Assembly (NCBI RefSeq): GCF_012584455.1
Contig: NZ_JABAEB010000013.1
Coordinates: forward strand, 62,001 to 126,000
Direction of reading: 5' to 3'
DNA from: Shewanella oncorhynchi
Lineage (GTDB): Bacteria > Pseudomonadota > Gammaproteobacteria > Enterobacterales > Shewanellaceae
DNA length: 64,000 nucleotides
Each line of letters starts with the position of its first letter. The first letter of the stretch is position 1. Under the pieces are notes generated by a model. It saw nothing but the letters and a program-made list of their open reading frames with translations. It had not been told where the DNA came from and did not search any database. The position numbers were made by a program, and so were the translations under genes. This document shows positions 17,661 to 25,746 of the stretch, piece by piece.

Positions 17661-19154
17661 CTAGTGAGCCGCAGTATTCACAGTCGCAGTGGTTGATGAC
17701 GGTTGCAGCACTGAAATCAATTGTTTAAGAAACTCGGCATTGAATGAGGGTTTATGTTGATTTTTCAATTCAGAACTCATGCCATTCTCAAGGATTACAA
17801 ACAGGGTATCGTTATGCTGGGGCAAACGGATAAAGCCCGCTAAGTTAGACACGCCTTGCATCGAGCCTGTTTTAGCGAAAATTTGCTGTTTAAGCGGCGG
17901 CTTGTTGTAGCCCATACGATATCTTAAGGTGCCGCTGATCCCCGCCTGTGGCAGACTCGTGATTAACGGACTAAAGCGGCTATCTTGGTGGATTAGCGCC
18001 AACACCGCGGCTAACTGCTTGGCATTGAGCAAGTTATAGCGTGACAATCCTGAACCATCCACAATATTGGCGTTACTCAAATCTATGCCTAAATTCGTTA
18101 AAATTCGCTGCATGGCAGCGGCACCATTGGTAAAGCTGCCTTGGGTTTTAAAATAACTTTTACCAAGTTGCTTAAAAAGACTATCGGCAATCAAATTATC
18201 TGACTTGAGCAGCATAGTCTCGAGCAGCTCAGGTAAGGGCGCCGAGCTATGGCTGGCAATTAGTTTTGCCTTTTGGGGTAAGCTAGTGCCGAGTTGTACT
18301 TTACCCGCAAGAGACATCTCGCCTTTAAGTAGGGAGGTGAGGTTATCTTGGGCAAATTTGAACGGATCGCTGATCGCAATCGCCAGTGGTATCGCCTCAC
18401 CGCCAGGGTAACAGCCGCGTAAATGGTAGTTATTTTGACCTAATCTGACCATATCAAGTTGGCAAAATTCGCGGCTCGCCTTTTGATCAAACACCGCATC
18501 GCTGCTGATTTTGACCCCATAACTTCCTGCACGCAGACTTACCTGTGAAGGTTTGCTGGTAGAGCTGGGGCTAAACTGACCATAGACACAGTTTTGATTG
18601 ATAATATAGCTAGATACAGGCGCGGCAAAACAAATACCTAAGTCATCCCATACCCAACCAGGACCTTGCAATTGTTCCTGTTTATCGCCGAGCAAATACA
18701 GATGTCCATCAATGCGATTAATGCCTTGTTTTACGAGATTGGCAAAAATGGCCTTGAGATCGGCTTGAGTTAGCGTGGGATCGCCACTAAAACGCAGATA
18801 AGCACTGCCTGCGATATGGCCCTTGCGTATCGGTGCATCTGTCCATAATTCCGTGACATAACGAAAATCAGGCCCAAGCTGAGCCACAGCACTGACTGCC
18901 GTGAGCAGCTTTTGGGTACTGGCTGGAATAAACAAGGTCTCAGCTTGTTGGCTATAGATTACTTGATTGTTCGACATATCCATTGCCAGTAAGGCGATTT
19001 GTGAATGTCGAGGGCTGATCTTGCTGATTGCTTGGCTAAGCGAAGTGGTTTGAGCACTTATCGGCCTAGAATCATGTTGCTCTGCATAGGCCATATTATG
19101 ACTTGCGGTTAGGAGCAGGCCGGCATATAGAGTGGTTTTCAGTAACGTTTCCAT
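17661..19154 (-). CDS. dacB: D-alanyl-D-alanine carboxypeptidase/endopeptidase (PBP4)
   Basis: Low-molecular-mass class C penicillin-binding protein of 497 residues. A signal peptide ends near MAYA-EQ (residue 24), so the protein is periplasmic. The active-site motifs are Ser79-x-x-Lys82 (STQK), SDN in KSDNLIADS and KTGS near the C terminus. PBP4 enzymes cleave peptide cross-links and terminal D-Ala during wall recycling and are linked to ampC signalling in other genera; an ampC-like gene lies 4 kb away, though not in the same operon. Confidence 0.93.
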   Translation of the reverse strand: METLLKTTLYAGLLLTASHNMAYAEQHDSRPISAQTTSLSQAISKISPRHSQIALLAMDMSNNQVIYSQQAETLFIPASTQKLLTAVSAVAQLGPDFRYVTELWTDAPIRKGHIAGSAYLRFSGDPTLTQADLKAIFANLVKQGINRIDGHLYLLGDKQEQLQGPGWVWDDLGICFAAPVSSYIINQNCVYGQFSPSSTSKPSQVSLRAGSYGVKISSDAVFDQKASREFCQLDMVRLGQNNYHLRGCYPGGEAIPLAIAISDPFKFAQDNLTSLLKGEMSLAGKVQLGTSLPQKAKLIASHSSAPLPELLETMLLKSDNLIADSLFKQLGKSYFKTQGSFTNGAAAMQRILTNLGIDLSNANIVDGSGLSRYNLLNAKQLAAVLALIHQDSRFSPLITSLPQAGISGTLRYRMGYNKPPLKQQIFAKTGSMQGVSNLAGFIRLPQHNDTLFVILENGMSSELKNQHKPSFNAEFLKQLISVLQPSSTTATVNTAAH

Positions 19155-19213
19155 GTTAGCTATTGGCCATTTTTATCAAAACATCATTAAGATTAGGTTG
19201 GTATTGTGTGTGG

Positions 19214-19390
19214 TTAATCCTCACTGCTGCCGTCATCCTTTTCCATCAAGCGATATAAACGTAGGGTAACAAACAATACCAGCCCAATAAACAACGGCAG
19301 GATGAGTAACCCTAACTGGGTTTTAAAATGGAAAATACCCCAAGCAAACAGCAATGTCAGTGCTAACGTCAGCAGAATTTTTTTGTTCAT
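19214..19390 (-). CDS. Small two-helix membrane protein (58 aa)
   Basis: An unreported-size gene of 58 codons. The product begins MNKKILLTLALTLLFAW, has a second hydrophobic helix LGLLILPLFIGLVLFVTL and ends with an acidic DDGSSED tail. Lysines before the first helix and Arg after the second suggest both ends are cytoplasmic. The ribosome binding site is weak (AAGA upstream). It lies 59 bases before dacB on the same strand, so it may be the first gene of a dacB transcript. I do not recognise it. The clean membrane-protein composition argues that it is real. Confidence 0.6.
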   Translation of the reverse strand: MNKKILLTLALTLLFAWGIFHFKTQLGLLILPLFIGLVLFVTLRLYRLMEKDDGSSED

Positions 19391-19701
19391 AGTCTTAATC
19401 TTGTATCGTGTGGTCTAATCGCAAATAGGCGGTTTAGTTTACGCTAAATCACTGGATTCGGGGTGAATGAAATGGGTTTGAAGATTATTTTGTGATTTGG
19501 CAGACATTTTGGGTGCAGTTCAGTGAAATTTGGACTGATTTGTAGCGTTAAGAATCACCCTATTTAGGGGCAACATTATTGTGTGGACGGGCAAATAATG
19601 CCGAAAATATCCGTCGTAAAATGCGATTTCAAGCAAGGGTAAATGAAGATGATTTTTAGGTAAATTGGTGCACTGAAGTGGAATAAAATCGCGTGAGGTC
19701 A
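19391..19701. other. Intergenic region before the DUF1904-pssA leader
   Basis: About 310 bases with no convincing gene; a 60-codon minus-strand frame at 19520-19702 lacks a ribosome binding site and protein-like character. Confidence 0.5.
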
Positions 19702-19778
19702 AATTACCAGCAAAACCGTTAGGTTTAACAAGACTTTTGGGAGAAAAGTCTTGCCGAGACGAGGTGAAGTCGGTAATT
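19702..19778 (+). promoter_or_regulatory. Cloverleaf-like structured leader before DUF1904-pssA
   Basis: AATTACC (19702-19708) pairs with GGTAATT (19772-19778). Inside are a small AAACC-GTTA-GGTTT hairpin and a perfect 10-bp hairpin CAAGACTTTT-GGGAG-AAAAGTCTTG (19729-19753). The nested layout ends 42 bases before the next ATG. No T-run follows, so it is not a simple terminator. It matches no riboswitch consensus I can recall. Confidence 0.45.
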
Positions 19779-19820
19779 TCTACCCCTTACGATTTTAGGT
19801 TCTTAGGTAACAACTAAACC

Positions 19821-20153
19821 ATGCCACATATTAGTATGCGCGGCTTACCACAAGCGGTCGTTGCAGCGTTCAGCCAAACATTACTGCAGTCATTGGCGGA
19901 TATATGTAAAGGTAATGCAGAGAGTTTCACATTAGATTGGATCCCAAGCATCAGTTTTCGAAATGGAAAAATTGATCAACGCTTTGTCCAAGTTGAGTTA
20001 CTCTGGTTCCCTAAGGACCCTGATATACATCTTAAAGTAGAACAAACGATCAGGTTGGCAGTGACAGAGGCCTATCCAGAGTTAACACATATTGCTGTGA
20101 TGTTTTTATCACTGAACCCCAGTGCTTCCTATCGGGGTGGTCAGCATGTTTAA
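19821..20153 (+). CDS. DUF1904 family protein (tautomerase-like fold)
   Basis: A 110-residue protein of the DUF1904 family. The short N-terminal strand (MPHISMRGL) and following helix recall 4-oxalocrotonate-tautomerase-like proteins, but residue 2 is the Pro typical of that fold and no activity is known to me. Its stop codon overlaps the ribosome binding site of pssA (spacing 11 bases), so the two are co-transcribed. Any link to phospholipid synthesis rests only on this pairing. Confidence 0.75.
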   Translation: MPHISMRGLPQAVVAAFSQTLLQSLADICKGNAESFTLDWIPSISFRNGKIDQRFVQVELLWFPKDPDIHLKVEQTIRLAVTEAYPELTHIAVMFLSLNPSASYRGGQHV

Positions 20154-20164
20154 AGGAGGATGCC

Positions 20165-21478
20165 TTGCTAGATAAGCTTGGTGGAATAGCCGTTCAACCC
20201 GAGGCTTTAACGTGGTTGCTCACGCCATGCCGTTTCAAGGCAGAATTACTCGCTCGTATTGTGAGCGCCAAGCACAGTATTTATATTGCGGCGCTGTATT
20301 TAGAAGATGACGAAGCGGGTCGTGAGATATTACAAACCCTCATGGATGCCAAAGCAGCAAATCCAACGCTTGATATCAAAGTGTTAGTCGATTTTCACCG
20401 TGCGAGACGTGGCTTGATTGGCCATAAAGGTGATAGCGGTAACTATTTGATGTACCGTAGAGTTATGGCTGAAGCCGAACATCCCATCGATATCTTAGGT
20501 GTACCCGTCAAATCCCGTGAATTTATGGGTGTGTTGCACCTTAAGGGATTTATTATCGATGATGCCGTGATTTATAGCGGTGCCAGTCTCAATAATATCT
20601 ATTTGCAACAACACGATAAGTACCGTTTCGATCGTTATCACTTGATTGAGTCTGCCGAATTAGCGCGCAGTATGCGCGCGATGATCCAGAAAAATATTAT
20701 TTCTGATCCAGCTGTGTGTTCATTAACGCAAGATGCTGAGCAAGAAGTGCTACCACCAAAGACGGATATGCGTAGCTTTAAGCTGAGACTGTCTGACGCT
20801 GAGTATCAGTTTAAGGAAACCCGTGATGGCAATCGCATCACGCCGTTACTTGGGCTAGGACGTAAGAAAAACTTGCTCAATAAAGTGGTTGTCGCCTTGG
20901 TGGAAGAGTCAAAAGACTCGCTGTTTATTTGCACACCCTATTTCAATCCGCCGTACATTTTAGTGCGCGCTTTAGCTAAGCATTTACGCAATGGCAAACG
21001 CATCGATATCGTTGTGGGCGACAAGACGGCTAACGATTTTTATATTCCGCCTGAGCAGGATTTCTCGACCATAGGTGCCTTGCCCTATATGTATGAGCAA
21101 TCATTGCGTAAGTTCGCTAAACGCCAACAGTGGGCGATTGATAATGGTCAGTTGAATATCCATCTGTGGAAACACGGCATCAACAGTTATCACCTCAAAG
21201 GCATCAGTGCCGACGGTAATAAGCATTTGATCACAGGTTCTAATCTGAATCCAAGAGCTTGGGCGCTGGATCTTGAGAATGGTTTGTTGATCCAAGATGA
21301 AATTGGCTGCTGGAAAGTCCAGTTTGAAGCCGAGCAGGCGCATATTCTTGAACACACACAGCGGTTATATCACTATAGCCAAGTGGATACCTTACAGAGC
21401 TATCCTGCGCCAGTGAAGAAGATCATGACTAGAATTCGTCGCCTTAAAGCTGATTTTTTACTGCGTCGCATTTTGTAA
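20165..21478 (+). CDS. pssA: CDP-diacylglycerol-serine O-phosphatidyltransferase (PLD type)
   Basis: Makes phosphatidylserine, the precursor of phosphatidylethanolamine. The 437-residue protein belongs to the phospholipase D superfamily and has two HxK motifs: His125-x-Lys127 (HLKGFIIDD) and a second near residue 343 (YHLKGISADG...GSNLNPRA). This is the E. coli-type peripheral enzyme rather than the membrane-integral type. The TTG at 20165 is the start: a near-perfect AAGGAGGA (20153-20160) sits 4 bases upstream and no ATG is nearby. A terminator follows. Confidence 0.95.
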   Translation: MLDKLGGIAVQPEALTWLLTPCRFKAELLARIVSAKHSIYIAALYLEDDEAGREILQTLMDAKAANPTLDIKVLVDFHRARRGLIGHKGDSGNYLMYRRVMAEAEHPIDILGVPVKSREFMGVLHLKGFIIDDAVIYSGASLNNIYLQQHDKYRFDRYHLIESAELARSMRAMIQKNIISDPAVCSLTQDAEQEVLPPKTDMRSFKLRLSDAEYQFKETRDGNRITPLLGLGRKKNLLNKVVVALVEESKDSLFICTPYFNPPYILVRALAKHLRNGKRIDIVVGDKTANDFYIPPEQDFSTIGALPYMYEQSLRKFAKRQQWAIDNGQLNIHLWKHGINSYHLKGISADGNKHLITGSNLNPRAWALDLENGLLIQDEIGCWKVQFEAEQAHILEHTQRLYHYSQVDTLQSYPAPVKKIMTRIRRLKADFLLRRIL

Positions 21479-21545
21479 CGATTAAAGCTATCGAAGCTAT
21501 AAATTAATCGGTATTTTTGATTTATTACAGTGTCTTATCGATTTT

Positions 21546-21572
21546 AAAAGCCCACAACAATGTGGGCTTTTT
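21546..21572 (+). terminator. Terminator after pssA
   Basis: AAAAGCCCACA / TGTGGGCTTTT with an ACAA loop, between pssA and the convergent emrD-like gene. Confidence 0.9.
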
Positions 21573-21631
21573 ATTGACTGATGGTAATAGATTTGGCTTA
21601 AACCAAGAATTGTCGCTTCAAATCATATCCA

Positions 21632-22864
21632 TTAAATCTGTGGCATTAAATTCTGGTGAGTATCATTTTGATCTTTGGCGTAATAAAGAGACAGAATCAC
21701 TAAAACCACCATTACAGCACTTAATAAACCTATGCTCAACTGGCCGCCCATAGGCACTAAAGACATAGTTAATGCGGCAAGTCCGGCACCAAAATTTTGT
21801 AATCCCCCCAGTAATGCGCCCGCAATCCCCGCCTGACGTGGAAATGGCTCTAACGCAGCAGATGTTAGGGTAGGGAACAGCATGCCTGCGCCACTGAAGA
21901 ATAAAATTGATCCAATAAGTAAACTCCAGCCAACCACTAAATTAAAAAGACCTGGGATCAACATAAATAATGCGCCAGCACCGAGTAACGCAACACCTTG
22001 GTAAACAACCCTTTGTGGCTTATTCTGTCGGCCCGCGATGAGAGCCCCCAGTAAGTAGCCAGGAATTGGCGCAACAAAATAACAACTGACCATAAAAGGT
22101 GTCAGTCCGAGATATTGGCCATAGAGTACGCCAGCAATTGCTTCAAACGCCGCAATACCGGCAAAGGTTGCGATCAATGAAAATAAATAAGCGCGAAACG
22201 CTCTATGGCGCAGGACATGCTTATAGGATTTGAAAACGGCTTGATGTTCCCGTTGCGCCTTAGGTAAAGACTCTTTAAAGAGGAATATTAACAACAGCCA
22301 GACCGCGACACCGAATCCCGCTAATACCCAGTATACGGCTTGCCAGCCAAAATAGGCCGCAGTGGCGCTGCCGATAAATGGGGCAAGCAAAGGTAAAAAC
22401 ACTACAGCCATAGAGACATAGCTATTAAATTTTACCAGTCGGTCACCAAAGTAGTGATCGCGGGGAATGCTACGACACAATGCGCCTGCGCTGGCGGTGC
22501 CTAATCCTTGGATAAGGCTTGCCATAATCAGTTGGTTAAAGCTTGTGGCCTTAGCCGCGAATACAGCGCCTAGAACGAAAATAGCGATACCCACGACGAG
22601 TGGCATTTTGCGGCCAACGCGATCTGACACTGGGCCATACACAAATTGAAACATCCCGTAGGAGAGTAAGTAACATGCCATCACGGCTTGTAGTTGGCTG
22701 GCGTCCACATGGAGCCCGAGTGCGATTTGTGGAAGGGCAGGTACAAAAATCGTCTGCGCCATTTGGCCACAGGCGACCATAAAGACAATCATTAACAGTA
22801 AGCTAGACTGACTCGCCGCTGGAGCGACATCGTGATGAATAGGAGAATGTGGCGTGCCTGACAT
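21632..22864 (-). CDS. emrD: Multidrug efflux MFS transporter EmrD
   Basis: Drug/H+ antiporter of the inner membrane with 12 predicted helices and the MFS loop motif YGPVSDRVGRK after helix 2. Two stretches follow E. coli EmrD closely: ACGQMAQTIFVPALPQI near the start and GMLFPTLTSAALEPFP late in the protein. The 410-residue reading from ATG 22864 has CGGAAA as ribosome binding site; a GTG seven codons upstream has none. Bcr/CflA-type transporters are the nearest alternative. Its substrates are not predictable from sequence. Confidence 0.85.
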   Translation of the reverse strand: MSGTPHSPIHHDVAPAASQSSLLLMIVFMVACGQMAQTIFVPALPQIALGLHVDASQLQAVMACYLLSYGMFQFVYGPVSDRVGRKMPLVVGIAIFVLGAVFAAKATSFNQLIMASLIQGLGTASAGALCRSIPRDHYFGDRLVKFNSYVSMAVVFLPLLAPFIGSATAAYFGWQAVYWVLAGFGVAVWLLLIFLFKESLPKAQREHQAVFKSYKHVLRHRAFRAYLFSLIATFAGIAAFEAIAGVLYGQYLGLTPFMVSCYFVAPIPGYLLGALIAGRQNKPQRVVYQGVALLGAGALFMLIPGLFNLVVGWSLLIGSILFFSGAGMLFPTLTSAALEPFPRQAGIAGALLGGLQNFGAGLAALTMSLVPMGGQLSIGLLSAVMVVLVILSLYYAKDQNDTHQNLMPQI

Positions 22865-23241
22865 GATATTTCCGAAAAAGGTCACTTAAGGTATTTGCGC
22901 GCATCTTACTCCCTAAAAGCGTAACTTCAAGTGTCAATCATGTTGATTTAACGAAATAATTTTTAATGTGATGCATAAGTTTTTATCCTGATTTTAAGCT
23001 GTAAAGCTAAACTTACGATAGGTTATTGGCCTGTTAATTAGGTCGATGAATTGCAAATGAATTAACGTAAGGATTAACCCTGCGGTGCATTTTTTCTTAC
23101 AAGCCGTCATGAGAAAAGGGAGATTGCAAGGAAGCTGTGAGTTAGCAGCAAGGTGTCAGCCATAAATCAGTAGCGACAAGAATATTGTTAAGAAAAAGGA
23201 GATAGCACCAATATACTTATCTCCTCCATTCTAGCGCATGG
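22865..23241. other. Intergenic region emrD-ampC
   Basis: About 375 bases with the emrD promoter region on the left and a hairpin terminator for the beta-lactamase gene on the right. Nothing else is visible. Confidence 0.5.
23192..23225 (-). terminator. Terminator after the class C beta-lactamase
   Basis: On the minus strand, AGGAGATA pairs with TATCTCCT across a 13-base loop and is followed by TTTTTC. It is 17 bases past the stop. Confidence 0.75.
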
Positions 23242-24426
23242 CTATTTTTGCAATTTTTCGATCCCAGTTAAAATCTGATACCCCACAGTGACCCTTGGTG
23301 GAACGGGGTAGTTTTTATTACTCAGCAGTACAATGCCGAGTTTTTTTGCAGGAATAAATGCTGCATAAGCGGCAAAACCGCCAGTAGAACCTGTTTTATT
23401 GATCCACACATTTTGCTGCGGCGCGAGAGGCGGCACTATGGGTTTAACTGGTGTACTGCCAAACACGACTTCCTGAGTATGGCCCATAAGTATTTTATCA
23501 AGATCAATAGGATATGAGTAATGCTCCCAAATCATATCTTGGGTCATCATGCCCACATCAAAGTATCCCGTGTGGGTCTCATCGAGTGCCGTTTGCAGTG
23601 GTTTGGCAATCGGGTGCATTTGCATATTGGCCTCAACAAATTGCAGTAAATCCTTTGCTGAGGTTTTAACGCCATAGGCTTCATCGGCTAATACACCGGG
23701 ATTGACCCGCACTGGCATGTCTTGCTTATCGTAGCCTTGGGCATAATCGGCCATTTTGTTGCTCGGAACGTTAATGTAGCTGCTTGTCATACCCAATTGT
23801 GGAAATAGTGTTTGCTCAAGTGCTTGTGGAAAAGTTTTTCCTAAACTCTGCGCGGCAATCATACCGAGCAGCCCAATACTCGGATTGGCGTAATTCCTAT
23901 GGGTCCCCGCGGCAAATGATGGTTGCCAATGCTTAAGGTAATCCATTAACTCTGCGTTATTAGTGACCTTATCAGGAACTTGCATCGGCAAATCACCCGC
24001 TGTGTGGGTGGCTAAATTGATGAGACTAATCTTATCAAAATGGCTGCCTTTTAATGCTGGAACATAATCACTGGCCATATCCGTGAGTGTTAATTTACCT
24101 TCGCCCTGTGCATAGTTAGCCAGTGTTGCGGTAAAGGTTTTACTGATAGAGCCAATCTCGAACAGGGTATCTTCAGTCACACTTTGCCCAGAGGTTTTAG
24201 AACTGACGCCATATTGGTAAAAATACTGTTTACCTTCTATGGTGATGCCAATTACTGCACCGGGAATAGCATACTCGGCCATCAGTGGTTTAACTGCGGA
24301 ATCTACAATTGACTGGATGTCTTTGGTATTAAGCGTTTGGGCCGTAGTGACATTAGAAAATAGCGTAGCAGAGAGCAGTACGCCGCTTAATAACGGTATA
24401 GAAGCGATCGGGGCTTTTGGGTGCAT
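23242..24426 (-). CDS. ampC: Class C (AmpC-type) beta-lactamase
   Basis: Periplasmic serine hydrolase of 394 residues with a signal peptide ending near TTAQ (residues 27-30). All class C motifs are present: Ser93-Ile-Ser-Lys96, Tyr179-Ala-Asn181 and Lys344-Thr-Gly346. Length and the LFEIGSISKTFTA context fit cephalosporinases rather than esterase relatives. No ampR-like regulator is next to it; the divergent neighbour is a tRNA-modification gene, so classical AmpR induction at this locus is not supported. Activity is inferred from the intact motifs. Confidence 0.92.
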   Translation of the reverse strand: MHPKAPIASIPLLSGVLLSATLFSNVTTAQTLNTKDIQSIVDSAVKPLMAEYAIPGAVIGITIEGKQYFYQYGVSSKTSGQSVTEDTLFEIGSISKTFTATLANYAQGEGKLTLTDMASDYVPALKGSHFDKISLINLATHTAGDLPMQVPDKVTNNAELMDYLKHWQPSFAAGTHRNYANPSIGLLGMIAAQSLGKTFPQALEQTLFPQLGMTSSYINVPSNKMADYAQGYDKQDMPVRVNPGVLADEAYGVKTSAKDLLQFVEANMQMHPIAKPLQTALDETHTGYFDVGMMTQDMIWEHYSYPIDLDKILMGHTQEVVFGSTPVKPIVPPLAPQQNVWINKTGSTGGFAAYAAFIPAKKLGIVLLSNKNYPVPPRVTVGYQILTGIEKLQK

Positions 24427-24834
24427 AATTGACCTTTCATTGAGACTGTATTTGTAGAGTAGATTTTCGCATGATATTAGGGCAATTCCACACGAAGTTA
24501 AGTCATTACTGATATTTAGCTTAAATACTCCCCCAATAAGTAAGTTAAACGTTAATTTAGTCGGTTTAGTGTTGCACGCTATTGCATACTAAGTGGTAAC
24601 ACAGATTAATACATTACAGTTGTTTTAAGAGATAATTGCTCTGTGCTCTTAAATTATCTCACTGGCGTTAGGCTGCATATGAAACCATCAACCACTGACA
24701 CCGGCCTTTTATCACGATAATGTATTACGCGATTGCACCATTGATGGCCAAGGGATAAACTGCGCCACCGCGATAAAAAAGTGCTAAATGATGTGGTCGC
24801 GATCCTTAATAAGTTTGATAGAGAATTGGTTTTT
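24427..24834. other. Divergent region ampC / tapT
   Basis: About 400 bases. It contains a 9-bp inverted repeat GAGATAATT (24629-24637) and AATTATCTC (24652-24660) with a 14-base loop, whose role is unknown. No gene is supported. Confidence 0.5.
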
Positions 24835-25599
24835 ATGGCTTTAGCCCCCCATGCAGTGCACCATTTATATCAGTACCGTAAGTCTATTTCGACTAAACCC
24901 TTTGGTGCCCGCGGTAAAAAACTGATCCGCTGTCCATTATGCCTCTTAGGTGAGCAGTTCTGTACCTGTGCGCTACGCCGTCAGTTAGATACTCACGCCA
25001 GTTTTCTGCTGATTATGTATAACGATGAGGTGTTAAAGCCGACTAATAGCGGACGACTCATAGCGGATCTTATTCCTGATACTCACGCCTATATTTGGTC
25101 ACGTACAGAACCTGAAGCTGAGTTGCTTGCTTTGCTTAATTCGCCGCAATATCAACCCTATTTAGTGTTTCCTGCCCAGTATGCAGAGCAAGGGCAAACC
25201 GTACTGAACCAAGTGCCGATGTCGACATTGGCCGAAGGCAAACGGCCGCTGCTTGTTCTGCTTGATGGCAGTTGGCGTGAAGCGATTAAAATGTTCCGTA
25301 AGAGCCCTTACTTACACTCGCTGCCGTTGCTTTCCTTCGATCCCGACACGCTCGCGACCTATGCATTGCGTAAAGGTAGTCATGATTTTCAACTTGGCAC
25401 CGCCGAGGTGGCATCATTGGCTTTAGGAGCGATTGGCGAAGCGGCTAATGGCAAAGCCTTAAGTACTTGGTTTGATTTGTTTGTTGAATCTTCCTTACTT
25501 GGCCGCAATCGCCGTTGCCGTGAGGACCTTCTGCCAATTACAGATTTTACCGATGCTTTTGAACTGGCCTTTGAACAAGCAAGTCGTAGTAAGAGTTAA
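24835..25599 (+). CDS. tapT: tRNA-uridine aminocarboxypropyltransferase (DTW domain)
   Basis: A 254-residue DTW-domain protein related to E. coli YfiP/TapT, which adds the acp group to U47 of tRNA from SAM. Four N-terminal cysteines (33, 36, 43, 45, in CPLCLLGEQFCTC) look like a zinc site. The core shows LIMYNDEVLKPTNSG, IWSRTEPE, and LLDGSWREAIKM, the last being the DTW-like motif. A GTG at 24781 would add 18 residues but has no ribosome binding site; ATG 24835 gives the usual distance to the first Cys. The start remains somewhat uncertain. Confidence 0.8.
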   Translation: MALAPHAVHHLYQYRKSISTKPFGARGKKLIRCPLCLLGEQFCTCALRRQLDTHASFLLIMYNDEVLKPTNSGRLIADLIPDTHAYIWSRTEPEAELLALLNSPQYQPYLVFPAQYAEQGQTVLNQVPMSTLAEGKRPLLVLLDGSWREAIKMFRKSPYLHSLPLLSFDPDTLATYALRKGSHDFQLGTAEVASLALGAIGEAANGKALSTWFDLFVESSLLGRNRRCREDLLPITDFTDAFELAFEQASRSKS

Positions 25600-25651
25600 T
25601 AGATGTTGGATTTAATCTATTATGAAAAAGGCTAGTTAACTATCTTCTTAA

Positions 25652-25685
25652 ATAACAAATCCCCTACAGTGAGGGGATTTGTTAT
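25652..25685. terminator. 13-bp hairpin between tapT and phoX
   Basis: ATAACAAATCCCC (25652-25664) and GGGGATTTGTTAT (25673-25685) are perfect arms with an eight-base loop. It lies between convergent genes and probably ends both transcripts, though the T-run is poor. Confidence 0.7.
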
Positions 25686-25746
25686 GTGTAGCAATTAACT
25701 TATAGGAACTTCATATTAAGAAGATACCTTGCACAAGCATAATTGT

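Noticed and set aside
19702..19778. tRNA-like reading of the cloverleaf
   Set aside because: It lacks the T-arm TTCGA sequence, the anticodon-stem size and the CCA-side features of a tRNA.
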